Below, piece after piece: positions 11,291 through 22,798 of a DNA stretch of 64,000 nucleotides. The notes beneath the pieces are model-generated. The model was given only the letters and a program-made list of their open reading frames with translations. It was not told the origin of the DNA and did no database searches. Each line of letters starts with the position of its first letter. Position 1 is the stretch's first letter. Source of the stretch: Laguncularia racemosa (Eukaryota; Streptophyta; Magnoliopsida; Myrtales; Combretaceae); the NCBI GenBank assembly GCA_037954665.1, contig JBBMOL010000090.1, positions 1,984,001 through 2,048,000 on the forward strand, in the 5' to 3' direction. The position numbers and the translations under genes are program-made.

Positions 11291-11496
11291 TCCTCTCTAT
11301 CTCTACCTCTACTAGAGGAATTTGTACCTCTTTGGTTTTGTCTAGGTGCCCTCTTTAGCATCCTAGGTTATATTTTTGGAATTTCATGCTGAGTTGGGGG
11401 AAGGGTCTCAACTCAAGAAGGTGGATCTCTTGTGTCTCTATATCGAGCTAGTGTTGTTGTTTTTCTTCCCTTAATCATACTCCCACTATTGTCCAT
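11270..11496 (-). pseudogene. gag N-terminus-like relic
   Basis: On the - strand an ATG at 11496 opens MDNSGSMIKGRKTTTLARY. After stops and more text comes the Arg-rich GTNSSSRGRDREDRIARL near 11330-11280. An Arg/Gly-rich segment followed by a Gln-rich run (MAQQ) resembles the N-terminal part of plant gypsy gag proteins. That comparison is from general knowledge and is weak. The relic is cut by the LTR remnant at about 11270. Confidence 0.35.
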
Positions 11497-11817
11497 TCAT
11501 GCAATACACACAATATGTTAAGACATTTTCAATGATACATATTAATTATGATACTAATATCAATAAAAGTCATATAACACATGTGTATATTCATATATAA
11601 GGTCAAAGGTACACAAAATGCACAACGCTTAATATATTTTACAAAATTTACAACTCATGGGTATATAACCTATATAATCATCAACTTGGAGGAATGTGTA
11701 TTACATTATAAAAATTTCCTCCAAAATCTCTAAAATGTACATTTTCCTTTAACATATCTACTATTCTTCACAAAAAGTTACACCATATTCATCCTTATAT
11801 TTTTAAGTAACACTTTC

Positions 11818-12348
11818 TTAACCATCACTCATGGCTTCACCACTCTCGCTTACTTCCTCTTCCTCTTCCTCTTCTTCTTCCTCTTCTGTAGCGTTTGAAG
11901 CCACACTTTTAGTTTTCCAAGCACCTTCGAGGTTAGAACATTTCTCGAGCGGTGGATTTTCCTCCTCTTCCTCCTCAAGGTGTATCATAGGCGTTTCTCC
12001 TTAATCTACAATCTTAAATTCTCCATGTTCAATCCAATCTAAAGTTCCCTAAGAATATTTGAAATACAATAAGCCACTATCATATTTAAGCTTCTAATAA
12101 TAGCTTTCTCTAGCATACATTTGCGGATTTCTCCTTGACTTAACAGGAGGTGTCCTAACTTCCGAAGGATATCCCATTCCTAAATTAAATTGGACCACAA
12201 ACAATATTTCAGGTAAATCATCATCCAAACCCATCATCTTGGCATACTGAGCTTCTAAAGTCAATATGGTAATATATCTATTATACTTGTCTCCCAGGTT
12301 TTCACTTAACCTATCCAATTGATATTGCCACTTTTCCATTAATCCCAT
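11818..12348 (-). pseudogene. Acidic-tailed ORF relic in the internal region
   Basis: An open stretch on the - strand begins MGLMEKWQYQLDRL at 12348 and runs 84 codons to 12094. Beyond the stop the same frame continues through two more stops to an acidic tail of about ten Glu in a row, then SESGEAMSDG and a stop at 11818. The unbroken equivalent would be about 177 residues. The first part looks helical (QLDRLSENLGDKYNRYITI). I do not recognise the family. Its place between PBS and 3' LTR, in the element's orientation, suggests the protein of a non-autonomous retroelement. Confidence 0.45.
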
Positions 12349-12690
12349 TCTCTAACTCTCAATTATATCATCCACCATCTTATTCAAATGGAAAAACTCA
12401 TAACGGGCATGAATCTTTTACATCTTTAGCCTATACTCCACTAGATCATAATCATTTTCCATGTAACATACCTTCTAGCTTTGATCTAAGCATTTAAGTA
12501 TTAGCTGCACCACTGCCAAACACAAAATTTTGTGAGTTATTAATCATTTATTTTCCCATCCCCGAGTTCTACCTACTCTTTCCTATTAGGATAGGTCTTT
12601 CCTAATTATTGGGTTACCAAGTCAATCTCTTAAGATATTGACCTTCAACTTAGTTTCCACCTAATCTATGATATATTCTAAATTTAAACT

Positions 12691-12705
12691 CATGCTTTGA
12701 TACCA
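12691..12705 (-). other. Primer binding site of the CACA-family element
   Basis: On the - strand TGGTATCAAAGCATG matches the usual tRNA-iMet-complementary site (TGGTATCAGAGC) at most positions. It lies 5 bp after the LTR end GGGGTGTGACA (12711). This fixes the element's orientation as leftward. Confidence 0.8.
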
Positions 12706-15029
12706 GTAAATGTCACACCCCGAAAGGGGGCCTAGAATCCTCTACTAAAATTATCATGGCACGTGTGCACCCGTTACATAATAATCGTCTTACAAGTCAA
12801 ATATCATAAGACTCTAAGTAAATAATTACATCTACAATAAGTTATAATACATATGATTAGATAATAAAATATCACTATGGAACCTAAATCCCACGGTCAA
12901 CCATGATCGTAGAGAATCGGTATCTCCTACCAATCAGTAAAATAGGATAATTCCTAGGTTCTCACCTTCAAAATCTATTCACATAGAGGTCCTAACATTT
13001 CATTTAAGTAAATCTATCCTTCACAAATCTTACTTCATTGTTTTGGTATTCCAAAACTCTCAATACTTCACATCTTAGCCCATCCCGCGCTTTTGCTGTC
13101 AACACCTACATAAAGTCTGTGAGGGGGTAAGCACACCATGGCTCAATGAATAGGATGGTAAAACTTTCAATGCTACATATACATACACAACAAACTCAAA
13201 TCAAATATTATACATATGCTATATATATACACAAGCAAATTCACATCAAGTTATTAAACCTATACTATGTACACAAGTAAGCAAATTCAATTTAAAATAT
13301 TAAACGTATGTTATGCATAAACAACCATATGAATGTAGCATCTCACGTGGTCTTCCAGTAACCAACGTAAAGTCTAAGGTTTACGCCTCCCTTAACCTTG
13401 GGTTAGGGATTCCGAAGCCACCATCAGTGCCCAGGTCATTATCCGGTTTATTTATCTTACCACTTGGCTAATTATGATATCTTATTATCTTAACAGTAAA
13501 CGCTCACAAGCATCTCTACACCAGACGGAGCAAAACCCTCAAGGATAGGCTGGACTCGGAACCATCAAGGCACAACAATCCCCTAATCACTTAGTTCGCA
13601 CTTGACGGAACAGCGATCCTCTTGATCACTTCCGATACATCTTGTGACAGTGATGGCCTTCAATCTCATGCAATGTCTCGTGAAAATGCATGTCAGGTTT
13701 TGATATCGTCCAATTCATACTTTAATTGATTTATTTAGTGATCAAACAATATTTACAATCACAATCAATCATATCATAAAAGTAAACATCAAACATTCCA
13801 TTTCACTCATCACAACAAGCACAAATCATATTCTTCTTATCACTCATCACAAGCAAGGATTATGCATGGGTTATCACACAGAATCGACACTAAACCCAAA
13901 TCCTCGTGGACATAGACCTATCTAGTTTTATAATGGATTAAATTATCTCAGCACCTCTCTGTGCCATTTCTTTTAAATGTTAAACCACTCGGGTTGACTT
14001 ACGATCATCAGATCTGGCATCTCTGTGCCCTTTTTCTCAAATGACGAACCACTCGGGTTGGCTTACAATTATTTCTGACACCTTTATATCATTTATGTCA
14101 CATGTCAAACCAACCACTTGGGATTGATTTACATTAATCATCTTTGGCACCTCTATGCCATCGCACTTCTCAAGTGCTTTATCATTTTCACACTTTCGAG
14201 AGCTCACAAGGTCATCTCGTTTTCTCTTTCGATGTCCTCATGACATTTGTATATGATATATATATGTGTGTATATACATATTTCTATCACATCTCTAATT
14301 AAGGACAGTTTACTAAATGCTTTCCCTCATGAACTTAAGAGAGTAAGAAAATAGGATCATCATGTTGAAAAAAAAAACTAAGGTTGCACCCATAATTTAT
14401 ATGATTGAGCTCATGAGTGTATTTTGTAAATATAATGTGAAAATAAATTTGGTTAAGTATATATATACACATTCAGGAACCAGCTCTAACATGTATACAT
14501 AATGATACCTATATACCCTATTCCCACTAAGCTTACTTACTCGATAGCCGTAGAAGGAAAAACTAAGTTTCTATACTTTGGTTTAATTTGGAAGAAAACA
14601 ATTTGTAAAACATGGGTTAGGCTTATGGTTATAGCACTAGCGATATGGCGCTAGGTGTTATCATTAAGGTGATGACATCTAAACTCTTGAACCATTCATT
14701 CCCCTATATTCCTCCCAACTTATTTCCTAACTCATTAATTCCCATCACATAACTCAACAACAATCACATTAAATAGCAAATACTACAAACAACAATTTCA
14801 CACACATAGCATTCCACATACAACACAACATAGTAGCATATCATTAAATTTCCCACCCACTTGTTTACGGTTGTCGTAGTCCTAATCGTCCTCAAGTGAT
14901 TCCGACGTGTAGTCCCTTCTCCGAGCATGGTACTGGAGGGTCAGCTACAATGACTCTCGGCAATTTCCGTTGGGTTGCTTGATTCCTCGTTCACTCCTAT
15001 CTCTTCTCAAGCTCTTTGATGCCTTTCCC

Positions 15030-16040
15030 CATACTCTCAAATACCAACACATTCCCACACACCACATGCACACCAACACACATATTCTTATCCATTTACA
15101 TACACATTTCACACACCACACGCACACCTATACATACATACACACCTGCTCCTTTCACCTTCCACACCACTATCACACACATATACACACATGCTCTACA
15201 TATACTTCACACCATCAATACATACTTACCCACATACTCTACACACATTACACACCCCATATCCATACTCACATACCCACACCATACATCATCTCAATAC
15301 ACTTACTCACATACTCCCTATACATCTTACACCAATAATACACGCTTACAGATTTTGCACACACCACATTTGCCTTCCATACCCATACATACATATTCAC
15401 ACTCCACACATCGTCTCATACTCGTATATACATATCTCGCATACATCATCCTCAACTTTCATACTTACACACACATACATATCCTTACACTACATACTAT
15501 TTCGCATACACCACATATTATCACCAACGCATACACCACATATTATCACCAACACATACACACATTCTTACACACCGCACACCTTCAACCACATATATAC
15601 ACATCCTTACATACACCGCTCACCATCACCTACACGTACACACATCTCTACACACACCTTGCACTATCACCCACACATACACGTATCTCCATTCACCTAC
15701 ACACCATTTCGATATGCATACACACATACTCACACTACATACTCGCCTCTGCCTTTCCCACACATACATACACATCTTTCTCATCCTCGCACACAGCCAC
15801 ACACACTCACAAGCATGTACACACACACCCGACCTCCATTCACGCACACCTACAAACTCTCACACGCACCCACTTCCTTCACCTGCACATATACATCCTC
15901 ACGCACATACAAACATACCCCTAGCACACACCATCCACCGTCGCATACACCCGTCTCCACATACACCACACTCACTACACACTGCCTTACACACATACAC
16001 ATTCCTGTACACGCCTCACACCACCTCATACACACTCGGC
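15030..16040. repeat. CACACATAC-rich low-complexity tract, LTR A
   Basis: About 1 kb of C/A/T sequence with almost no G on the + strand, built from irregular CACACA, CATAC and ACACCA units. Because TAA, TAG and TGA hardly occur in such sequence, three overlapping + strand frames stay open for up to 302 codons and read as His/Thr/Tyr/Ile-rich strings. I treat those frames as by-products. Equivalent tracts occur in the other LTR copies. Confidence 0.9.
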
Positions 16041-17821
16041 TCCTCTCTTCCTCTTTCTTTCTCCTCCTTTTCTCTTCCCTTCTATGATGGCCTTCCTTCC
16101 CCGTTTTCTTAGTCTCCCCTCATCAGCTCCACCTGCCTGCTCTTCTTTGAATGAAGCTTCCATATCTGAATGCTTTGACTCCGCACTAAACGGCTGACCT
16201 ATCCCCAAAGGCCTTGAAGTTGCTCTTGAAAAATCGATTTGCATTTGATCCTGCTTCTACGGCTGGTAATTGTTGACACAGAAGTCATCGCTGACCCCAT
16301 TGGCAAGTTCTTGCAAGTTGTTTGCTAAGGTTTGTGAACCAAATATCTCTGTCCAGTTTCCCCTCTTTACACCTTGGACATTTGTCCAACTTGAGCCGTG
16401 AATACCATTTCTAGGACTTGGATACCTGGCTCTTCCATTTGGGCAGCCTCCCATGCCGGTCTCTGATCCATTTTTCTCACTGCTAGTTTCTCCCTATGGC
16501 TATGGCTTATGTTCAAATTTTGACCGAAAATCTTAGGTATCCCCTTCTCCACGACTCCTAAATTACCCAACGTGACACTTTTATCCTTCTTCTCATTCAC
16601 CAATGGCACAGTTGCTACTGGCTTAACCATCATGGATGAAGAATTTGCTGAAAAAGACAATCTAACCGACTGTACCGTCTCCAAGTCCTCCGGTAGAGAT
16701 CTCACCGATCCTAGTTCCACAACCCTGATATAGGTGGGAACGAATACAATAGTCTGGATCTCAGTAGACTTAGAAAGAAAAGACCTGACACAATAATCAG
16801 AACCTGATCTTACTACATCTTTTAGCCACATATGATTACCAGAAGCAAAACTTTTGCCCGAACCCCCCCTTGTCCTCAAGGAAACAAGAAGTACATAGAT
16901 GTTAAAAAGAATATCTCGATGTCGGTAACACGGTCCGGTCCAAGTGCGTAATTATCCTCATCTGATCCCCCAAAAACCTTATGCAACTTTTGCAAAACAC
17001 TCTTCCTCATATTCTACTGGTTATCGTCTTCAAGTCTTAAATTAAGGATTCGCATAGCCTCGGATTCTTCTCCCTCCTTGGGATCTCTACAACACCCATC
17101 TCTCATAACAAAAACCTCCCCCTTATAATTAAATCCATCCAAAACCCAATCCCTACTATTCTTTATAAACCCCACCGATTCACCATTCCGATTTAATTAG
17201 ATTTCTCTTTCTCATTTGGAAGAACGCAGAACATCGCTGTCGAGGCGTGGTGTTGAAGCGAACTAGATTGGCCATGGAGATCACGGTGACTCAACTTGAT
17301 CAGCTATTGCAACATTGATGACCATTGAGCTTACCTTGTTTTTGGGCACTGTAATTAGGGGTAGCCGACAATGTGAGGTGTGGAAGAGGAAGAAGAAGCT
17401 GCTGCTATTGATCTTGTGGCTGTTGCCGCTATTGCTGTTCTCCTCCTCCCACACGGATGAGATCATTGTCATTGAATTCATTAACAAGGGTCCTTCATTC
17501 AAAGGTCTCATCGGTGGAGTGCGCTTCAAGAGCTAGTCCACGTTCCAAGCAGCTGGTGTCTCCGATTGAGCAATTGAAGTCGACCTCTATTTCTTTGCTG
17601 GAAAACAAGGGTGAAAGGGAAAGGAAAATAGGAAGGAAAGGGAGAAGGAGCAAAGGTCGGTGGTGGTTCACTTGGGGCAGTGATGGCCGGAGTGCAATGG
17701 TTGGGGTGTAATGTTGTGGGTGTTCTAGGTGGTTCGGATGACTGGAAAGAAAAAGAAGGAAGAAACAGAACAAGGGACGGCTAGGATTGGAGAAGGGAAG
17801 TACTTCCGCGACTAAGGACAA
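16040..17821 (-). pseudogene. Unclassified coding relic inserted in LTR A
   Basis: A relatively GC-rich segment unlike its surroundings. On the - strand a Pro/Leu/Phe-rich upstream part (17821-17281) precedes an ordered but frame-broken protein. This protein includes WVLDGFNYKGEVFVMRDG near 17150, KEGEESEAMRILNLRLEDD near 17060, DEDNYALGPDRVTDIEI near 16940, then an open 170-codon stretch (16879-16367; MWLKDVVRSGSDYCVRSF, KMDQRPAWEAAQMEE). Two further open pieces follow (16454-16257 and 16244-16026), ending in a Lys/Arg/Gly-rich tail. I do not recognise the family. A diverged similar stretch lies at about 47.56-48.0 kb, so it is repetitive. A LINE ORF1-like or retroelement accessory protein is possible. 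Confidence 0.4.
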
Positions 17822-18327
17822 GACGATGAAAGAAGGAAAGAAGGCAGGAGAAGCTAGGGTGGTGATGGACCGGTTGTAGGCGACATGATGGGCGGCGGCA
17901 GATCAGACTTGCTGCTGTCATATCTAGAAGAGAAAATTTTACAGCAGATTAGAAAATTTCTGCTTTTTGATTTTTTTTTTTTACAGTTATGAATATGTAT
18001 ATATATATTTATATTCTATTATAATTATATTTTATAAATAAAAAATATTTCTATTTTAATATTTTATATACATATAAAGATATTTTTTAATTTTGTATTT
18101 TTTAACATTTTATTGCGAAAGCTTATGTCTAAGCTAATCTAATTATTCTATATATAAATATTTATTCTAAATTTTTATTTAAAATTTCTAGATTTATAAT
18201 TTAAATTAATTTCATTATTTAACCAAATATTATTTAAAAATTACATTTCATAGAATTTATTATTTTATTGATTTTCTTTAATTATTTATATAATCTTTCA
18301 AAATTTTTAGAACTTTACACTAAAAGC

Positions 18328-21236
18328 TATCATGCCCTATAGGGGATCCTAAATGTAACAACCCGCCATGGTTACCTAACTCTCATTAGATAACTATGAA
18401 GCGTCTAAACCATCATATCAAATTAACTTGTCAAAAATTAAATAACATGAGAAAATGCCTTATCTTGGCTCTCATTTCATATTTCTCTAATTACAATTTG
18501 GATATCCAAAGTCTAACATTGCATATAAGGTTATTCTTTACTTGTTTATCATACATATTTTCCAAAAATAGACCTCATTTAGGTCATATTATACAATAGA
18601 CCAAAATTTTACCAATTTGATTAAAATATTTACAATACAATATAATTCAGTATTCCAACACAATTTACAAGGAGAGTCTACTCTATCCCTTAACCCTTAC
18701 CCCTAATTCCTGTATTTTCATACTAAAGTCTTACTTACTTGGGTAATAAGTCTACTTAGAAGATTCTTGTACTTGCAACATGCGTCATAAAATCTATAGG
18801 GGGTAAGCTATTATCGCTTAGTGAGATGGGAGTGCAATATCTTAATACTACATATGCACAAACAAGTCAAACATATGCTATGAATGAATAATTCATATGT
18901 AATGTAACATCACACATGGTCTTTCGGCAACTAGCGTAAAGTCTAGGGTTTAATGACCCCCTTGACCTCGGGTTAGGGATTCTCATAACCATCAGTACCT
19001 AAATATCTTGGTCTACTTATTTTCCATTTATCTCTTTATTAATTATCTTAAGGTTTTAAAAAAATTCTTAAGCTCCAGATGTTTGGTTAGCACACTCAGC
19101 ACACATACCCTCAAGAACATGCAAGACTCTCTCACTCGATTTTATCAAAGACACGACAATCCCCTTAGTCATATAGTTCGCCATTGGCAAAACAGTAATC
19201 CCTACGCAATTGCTTCTTATGTGTCTTGTACTAGTGATACCCTTCTTTTCAAATGCAATGAATCCTATAATGCATGTCAAGTTTCATTTAAATCTTATCC
19301 TTTAATTAATGGATTCGGAGTGATAAAACATTTGATATTCACAACTCAAATCATAAGACATAACACTCAGCATGTAATTAGGCATCCTATGAAATCCACA
19401 ACCAAACAAACTTCATGAGAGTTAAATATTTCATCAAAGAATAACAATCACAACATATAAAAATCCTACATGGTCACATGTAAATAGATATGCACCTAAC
19501 TATGTACACTCCACTCTTACTCATTTAAGTTTTTTTTTTTTTAGGGGTATACATATGTATAGGTATGAATACGTATTTGCACATGCGCTATGTGCACACT
19601 TGTCCTATACTTGCACACACACCTACATATACTACACATAAACATACAGGTTTATACTCCTTTTATACACCCCATATGCTCTACATAGAATCACGTATAC
19701 ACTTGCATAGATGACATTCGTAGCACACACACATGTAAAGAGCCTCTATAGCACATACACACACTCAAATCACCTCCGTAGCACATACACACGTAGACAA
19801 CCACACACATAGGTGATATATGCACATACGACACATACACACACATTGGTAGTAACACACACACATAGAGCACACACTGTAGCAACGAACGCTCACGTAC
19901 ATTATGGCCACATAGCGTATACACAGCACAATAGCACGGCAATCATACATACACGTACAACATGAACAACACAAATGCATACATTACACGTACACACCGT
20001 ATATCAACAACACACACACACACAGAGTATATGTATACATACACCACACAACACATACACTGCACATATATACACACACATGACACAAAATACATACATG
20101 ACATAGCATACACACACAACATGACGCATGCACAATACACAGCACCACATACGACATAGCATAGATACAACCACAGCACATGCATGACACAACATACACA
20201 CACAAACACACACACACAGGCACACAGCTGGAACCATGCACACACAAATACTCCCACATACCCAGCAACAAACTACGACAACACATATCACACGCTAGCA
20301 CTACACTGGAGACACACACCAGCACCACATAAGAGAAACACACCCATAGACCATACATATACACTACTTTAGCATCAACAATGGCAACAGCACATTCCAA
20401 TAGCAAGTCACATCAAAATATATATATACACATAGTTATATTATACATAAAATTCCAAACAATACAATACATTATAGAGTTCATACGTACCTAGGTCTCA
20501 TTTCTTTTATGGTGCAAAATAGTTGTAAGGTTGATGAGTTAGGTTGATTTCTTCACCTAAAATTCAAGAAAAAAAAAGGTGTTATTACTTATAATTTGTA
20601 CTAGGTTCACCTTTACTCTTATATTTCTAACATTTTCTACTATTTCCTAATTTTAAAACCCTAATGTTACACATTTAAAACTGTATTTAAATTTTGGGTT
20701 TGAAAATTTATCAGGTAAGTAGGGTACAGTTTTGTAGAGCTCACTTCAAAGATTGCATTGGTGGTCTTGAATTGCAATTTGGAGTTCATACATGAATTCT
20801 CTATTTTCTGCTTTGACATGTAATGTTTATGTAAGGAAAAGAAAAAGGAAGAGAGAAGGAAAGGATAAAGACTTGATTGGCAAAACGAAAAATAGGAATT
20901 TATACAATGGAAATTAATTAGATTTCTAGGTTCGCCCGATAAGCGTTTAATAGTTTAATCAAGGATGGTAACTAAAATATTTTTATATGAAACTTTACGA
21001 CTAGACTAAATGAATTATCTAAAGTCTAAATATTTATTCAAAATTTTCATTTAACTACCCTAAACCTAAACCCATGGTTTTAATTTATTTTATTATTTGT
21101 TCCGTAATTTACTTGTTTAGCTTTTTAAATTACTATTTTCCGTAATTTTAAATTATAAAAAGTTCAGAATAAGGTTTTTAAAATAATTATTAAGCTAATT
21201 TGATATTAGGTTTTAGCTAAATTATAGGGTTTTGCA
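18328..21236 (-). mobile_element. CACA-family LTR copy B
   Basis: On the - strand it starts TGCAAAACCC at 21236 and ends ...AGGGCATGATA at 18328. Shared landmarks with the solo LTR at 34510-38381 include the terminal GGCGGGTTGTTAC...GGGCATGATA, the GAAGCGTCT region, the CTAACCT..GGTTAGGGATT region, the CACA tract (19560-20400), and the GCAATCTTTGAAGTGAGC-like stretch near 20740. It lies 8 bp from copy A, with no internal region between them. Confidence 0.6.
19560..20400. repeat. CACA/TACA-rich low-complexity tract, LTR B
   Basis: About 0.84 kb of ACACAC, ACATAC and CACATA units. It keeps + and - strand frames open, and the predicted proteins are Thr/His/Tyr-rich or Cys/Val-rich strings with no domain. 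It occupies the same LTR position as the tracts at 15030-16040, 21240-21910 and (inverted) 35460-36440. Confidence 0.9.
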
Positions 21237-22793
21237 CCTATCACTCACATACACGAACACTACACAACTCCCACTTCAGCATACAACACCTCATTGCATA
21301 GCAGCACTCACATTAAACCCATATACATTATACACACCCAACACACTTGGTACCCTCAGAGCATGCACATAATACACCTAAAACACATGCATACAATACC
21401 TACAATGCACTCGCACACACACGAAACCTGCACACTCCATTGTAAAATTTTTACACATGCACACATGCCATATAGCACAAATGCTCACACATAATGCAGC
21501 ACACATACACACATAATATAACATACATGCTCACACACAATACATCACACACGCATGCACACAATACAACACATATGTATGTACACCTGTAGCACACACT
21601 TTGGACTCAACACACACACACTTAGCACATACACTAAGTGCATAGGGCACTCACTTAACACACGCAAAATGTACAATGTCATAGCAAGCTACACACACAC
21701 ATAATACACACCTATGCTTATGTGAATCACACATGTTAACCTAACCAACACATGCACATACACTCGACATAAATTGCACGCAAAATAGCACACTTACACT
21801 ATAGAGCAAACACACTTCACAGCAAGGCACACACTCCCTTAACAACTTGTAGGTGCACATCCATAGCATAATACATGCACATACTCAGCCCCATAATCAC
21901 ACACTCATCCATACTTCAAATTACACCACCTAAACACCATTTCTTTCTCCATTTCTAACCCAAACACAATTATAAACCAAACCAAATAGCAGGTATTCCA
22001 CATACATGTACACAACAATTTTTCAAGCAAGAAAATACAAATAATGTAGTAAATTATTGAGTTCCTACTCACATTTACCCCATTTTCTCCTATAGTGCAA
22101 AATAGTCATCAAGTTATTGTGAAAAATCAATTTCTTTACCTAGAATGTTCTAACTTATTTATTTTCTAATTTTCCAACTCTTTTCCAAGCTTAAAAACTC
22201 CTAAATTACAATGCTAAAAATTCTACTAAAATTTTGAGTTAAAAATTTACCTTAGAAGTGTGGTATAATTTTATAGGATTTGTCTCAAGGATCGCATAGG
22301 TATTCTCAGATTTTTATTTAGAGTTTGCATATGTAAGTTATAGATTTTTGAAAAAATTTTAAATGAAACTTACATAGGAATAAGAAATAGAAGTATGAGG
22401 AAGAAGAAAAGAAAAAAAAAGAAAGAACTAGTGGGTGAGGAGAGAGAAAAGTTAGCAAGTAAATGGGTGATGGAAAAAATTTAAATTCCAAGTCCATCTA
22501 ACGCGCATACAACGATCTTAGTTAAAAATCTTAACTAATATGTTTTTATATGAAAATTTGCGGCTAAGCTAAATAAAATGTGTTGAGTCTAACTATTTAC
22601 TCAAAGTTTTTATTTAACTAATCTAAATCTATAGTTTGAATTTTTCTTATCATTTTACCCATAATTTACTTAGTTATCTATTAAAACATCTATTTCTCTT
22701 AATATAAATTTATTCGAGTTTAGGATAAGGATTTAATTTAATTATTATACTAATTCAATATCAATTATTATTTTGAGTTTTACAGGTTTCACA
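21237..22793 (-). repeat. Partial third LTR copy C: tandem duplication of CACA tract plus LTR 5' end
   Basis: Repeats the right part of copy B with an offset of about 1583 bp. Examples are GGTGCAAAATAGTTG at 20511 and AGTGCAAAATAGTCA at 22094, followed in both by the TTTCTTCACCTA / TTTCTTTACCTA stretch and the TAAGCTAAT region. It has its own CACA tract (21240-21910) and lacks the LTR 3' part. The outer end ...TTTCACA is followed by the TGAGC target duplication. Confidence 0.65.
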
Positions 22794-22798
22794 TGAGC

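Larger units (their letters stand above)
12711..18319 (-). mobile_element. CACA-family LTR copy A, with an internal coding insertion
   Basis: On the - strand it starts near TGTAAAGTTC (18319) and ends CCTTTCGGGGTGTGACA-like at 12711, next to the PBS. It shares landmarks with the solo LTR at 34510-38381 and with copy B: the CTAACCTTGGGTTAGGGATTC-type region near 13390-13420 (18955 in B), the CACA-rich tract (15030-16040), and an AT-rich 5' end with CTAAGCTAA. A 1.8-kb segment (about 16040-17820) has no counterpart in the other copies. Without it the length is about 3.8 kb, close to the 3.87-kb solo LTR. Confidence 0.6.
11093..22793 (-). mobile_element. Composite gypsy-type LTR element of the CACA family
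   Basis: An 11.7-kb block in - orientation, bounded by TGAGT (11088-11092) and TGAGC (22794-22798). The outer ends are TGTCATGTCCC (11093) and ...GGTTTCACA (22793). Reading right to left it holds a partial LTR C (21237-22793), LTR B (18328-21236), LTR A (12711-18319), a PBS, a short internal region, and a truncated 3' LTR (11093-about 11290). No pol gene is seen, so it is either a large non-autonomous derivative or heavily deleted. The multiple LTRs probably arose by unequal recombination or tandem duplication. The LTR end and PBS style (GGGGTGTGACA then TGGTATCAAAGC) fit gypsy chromoviruses. Confidence 0.65.

Noticed and set aside
15016..16087. Three overlapping + strand frames of 132-302 codons in the CACA tract
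   Set aside because: Stop codons are almost impossible in C/A/T sequence of this kind. All frames are open together, composition is only His/Thr/Tyr/Ile, and the same applies to every other copy of the tract.
16040..17821. LINE assignment of the coding relic
   Set aside because: No reverse transcriptase, no poly(A) end and no target duplication were seen; kept as unclassified.
19691..20406. Cys/Val-rich - strand frames of up to 140 codons
   Set aside because: They are the reverse reading of the CACA tract in LTR B; no motif, and overlapping frames are equally open.
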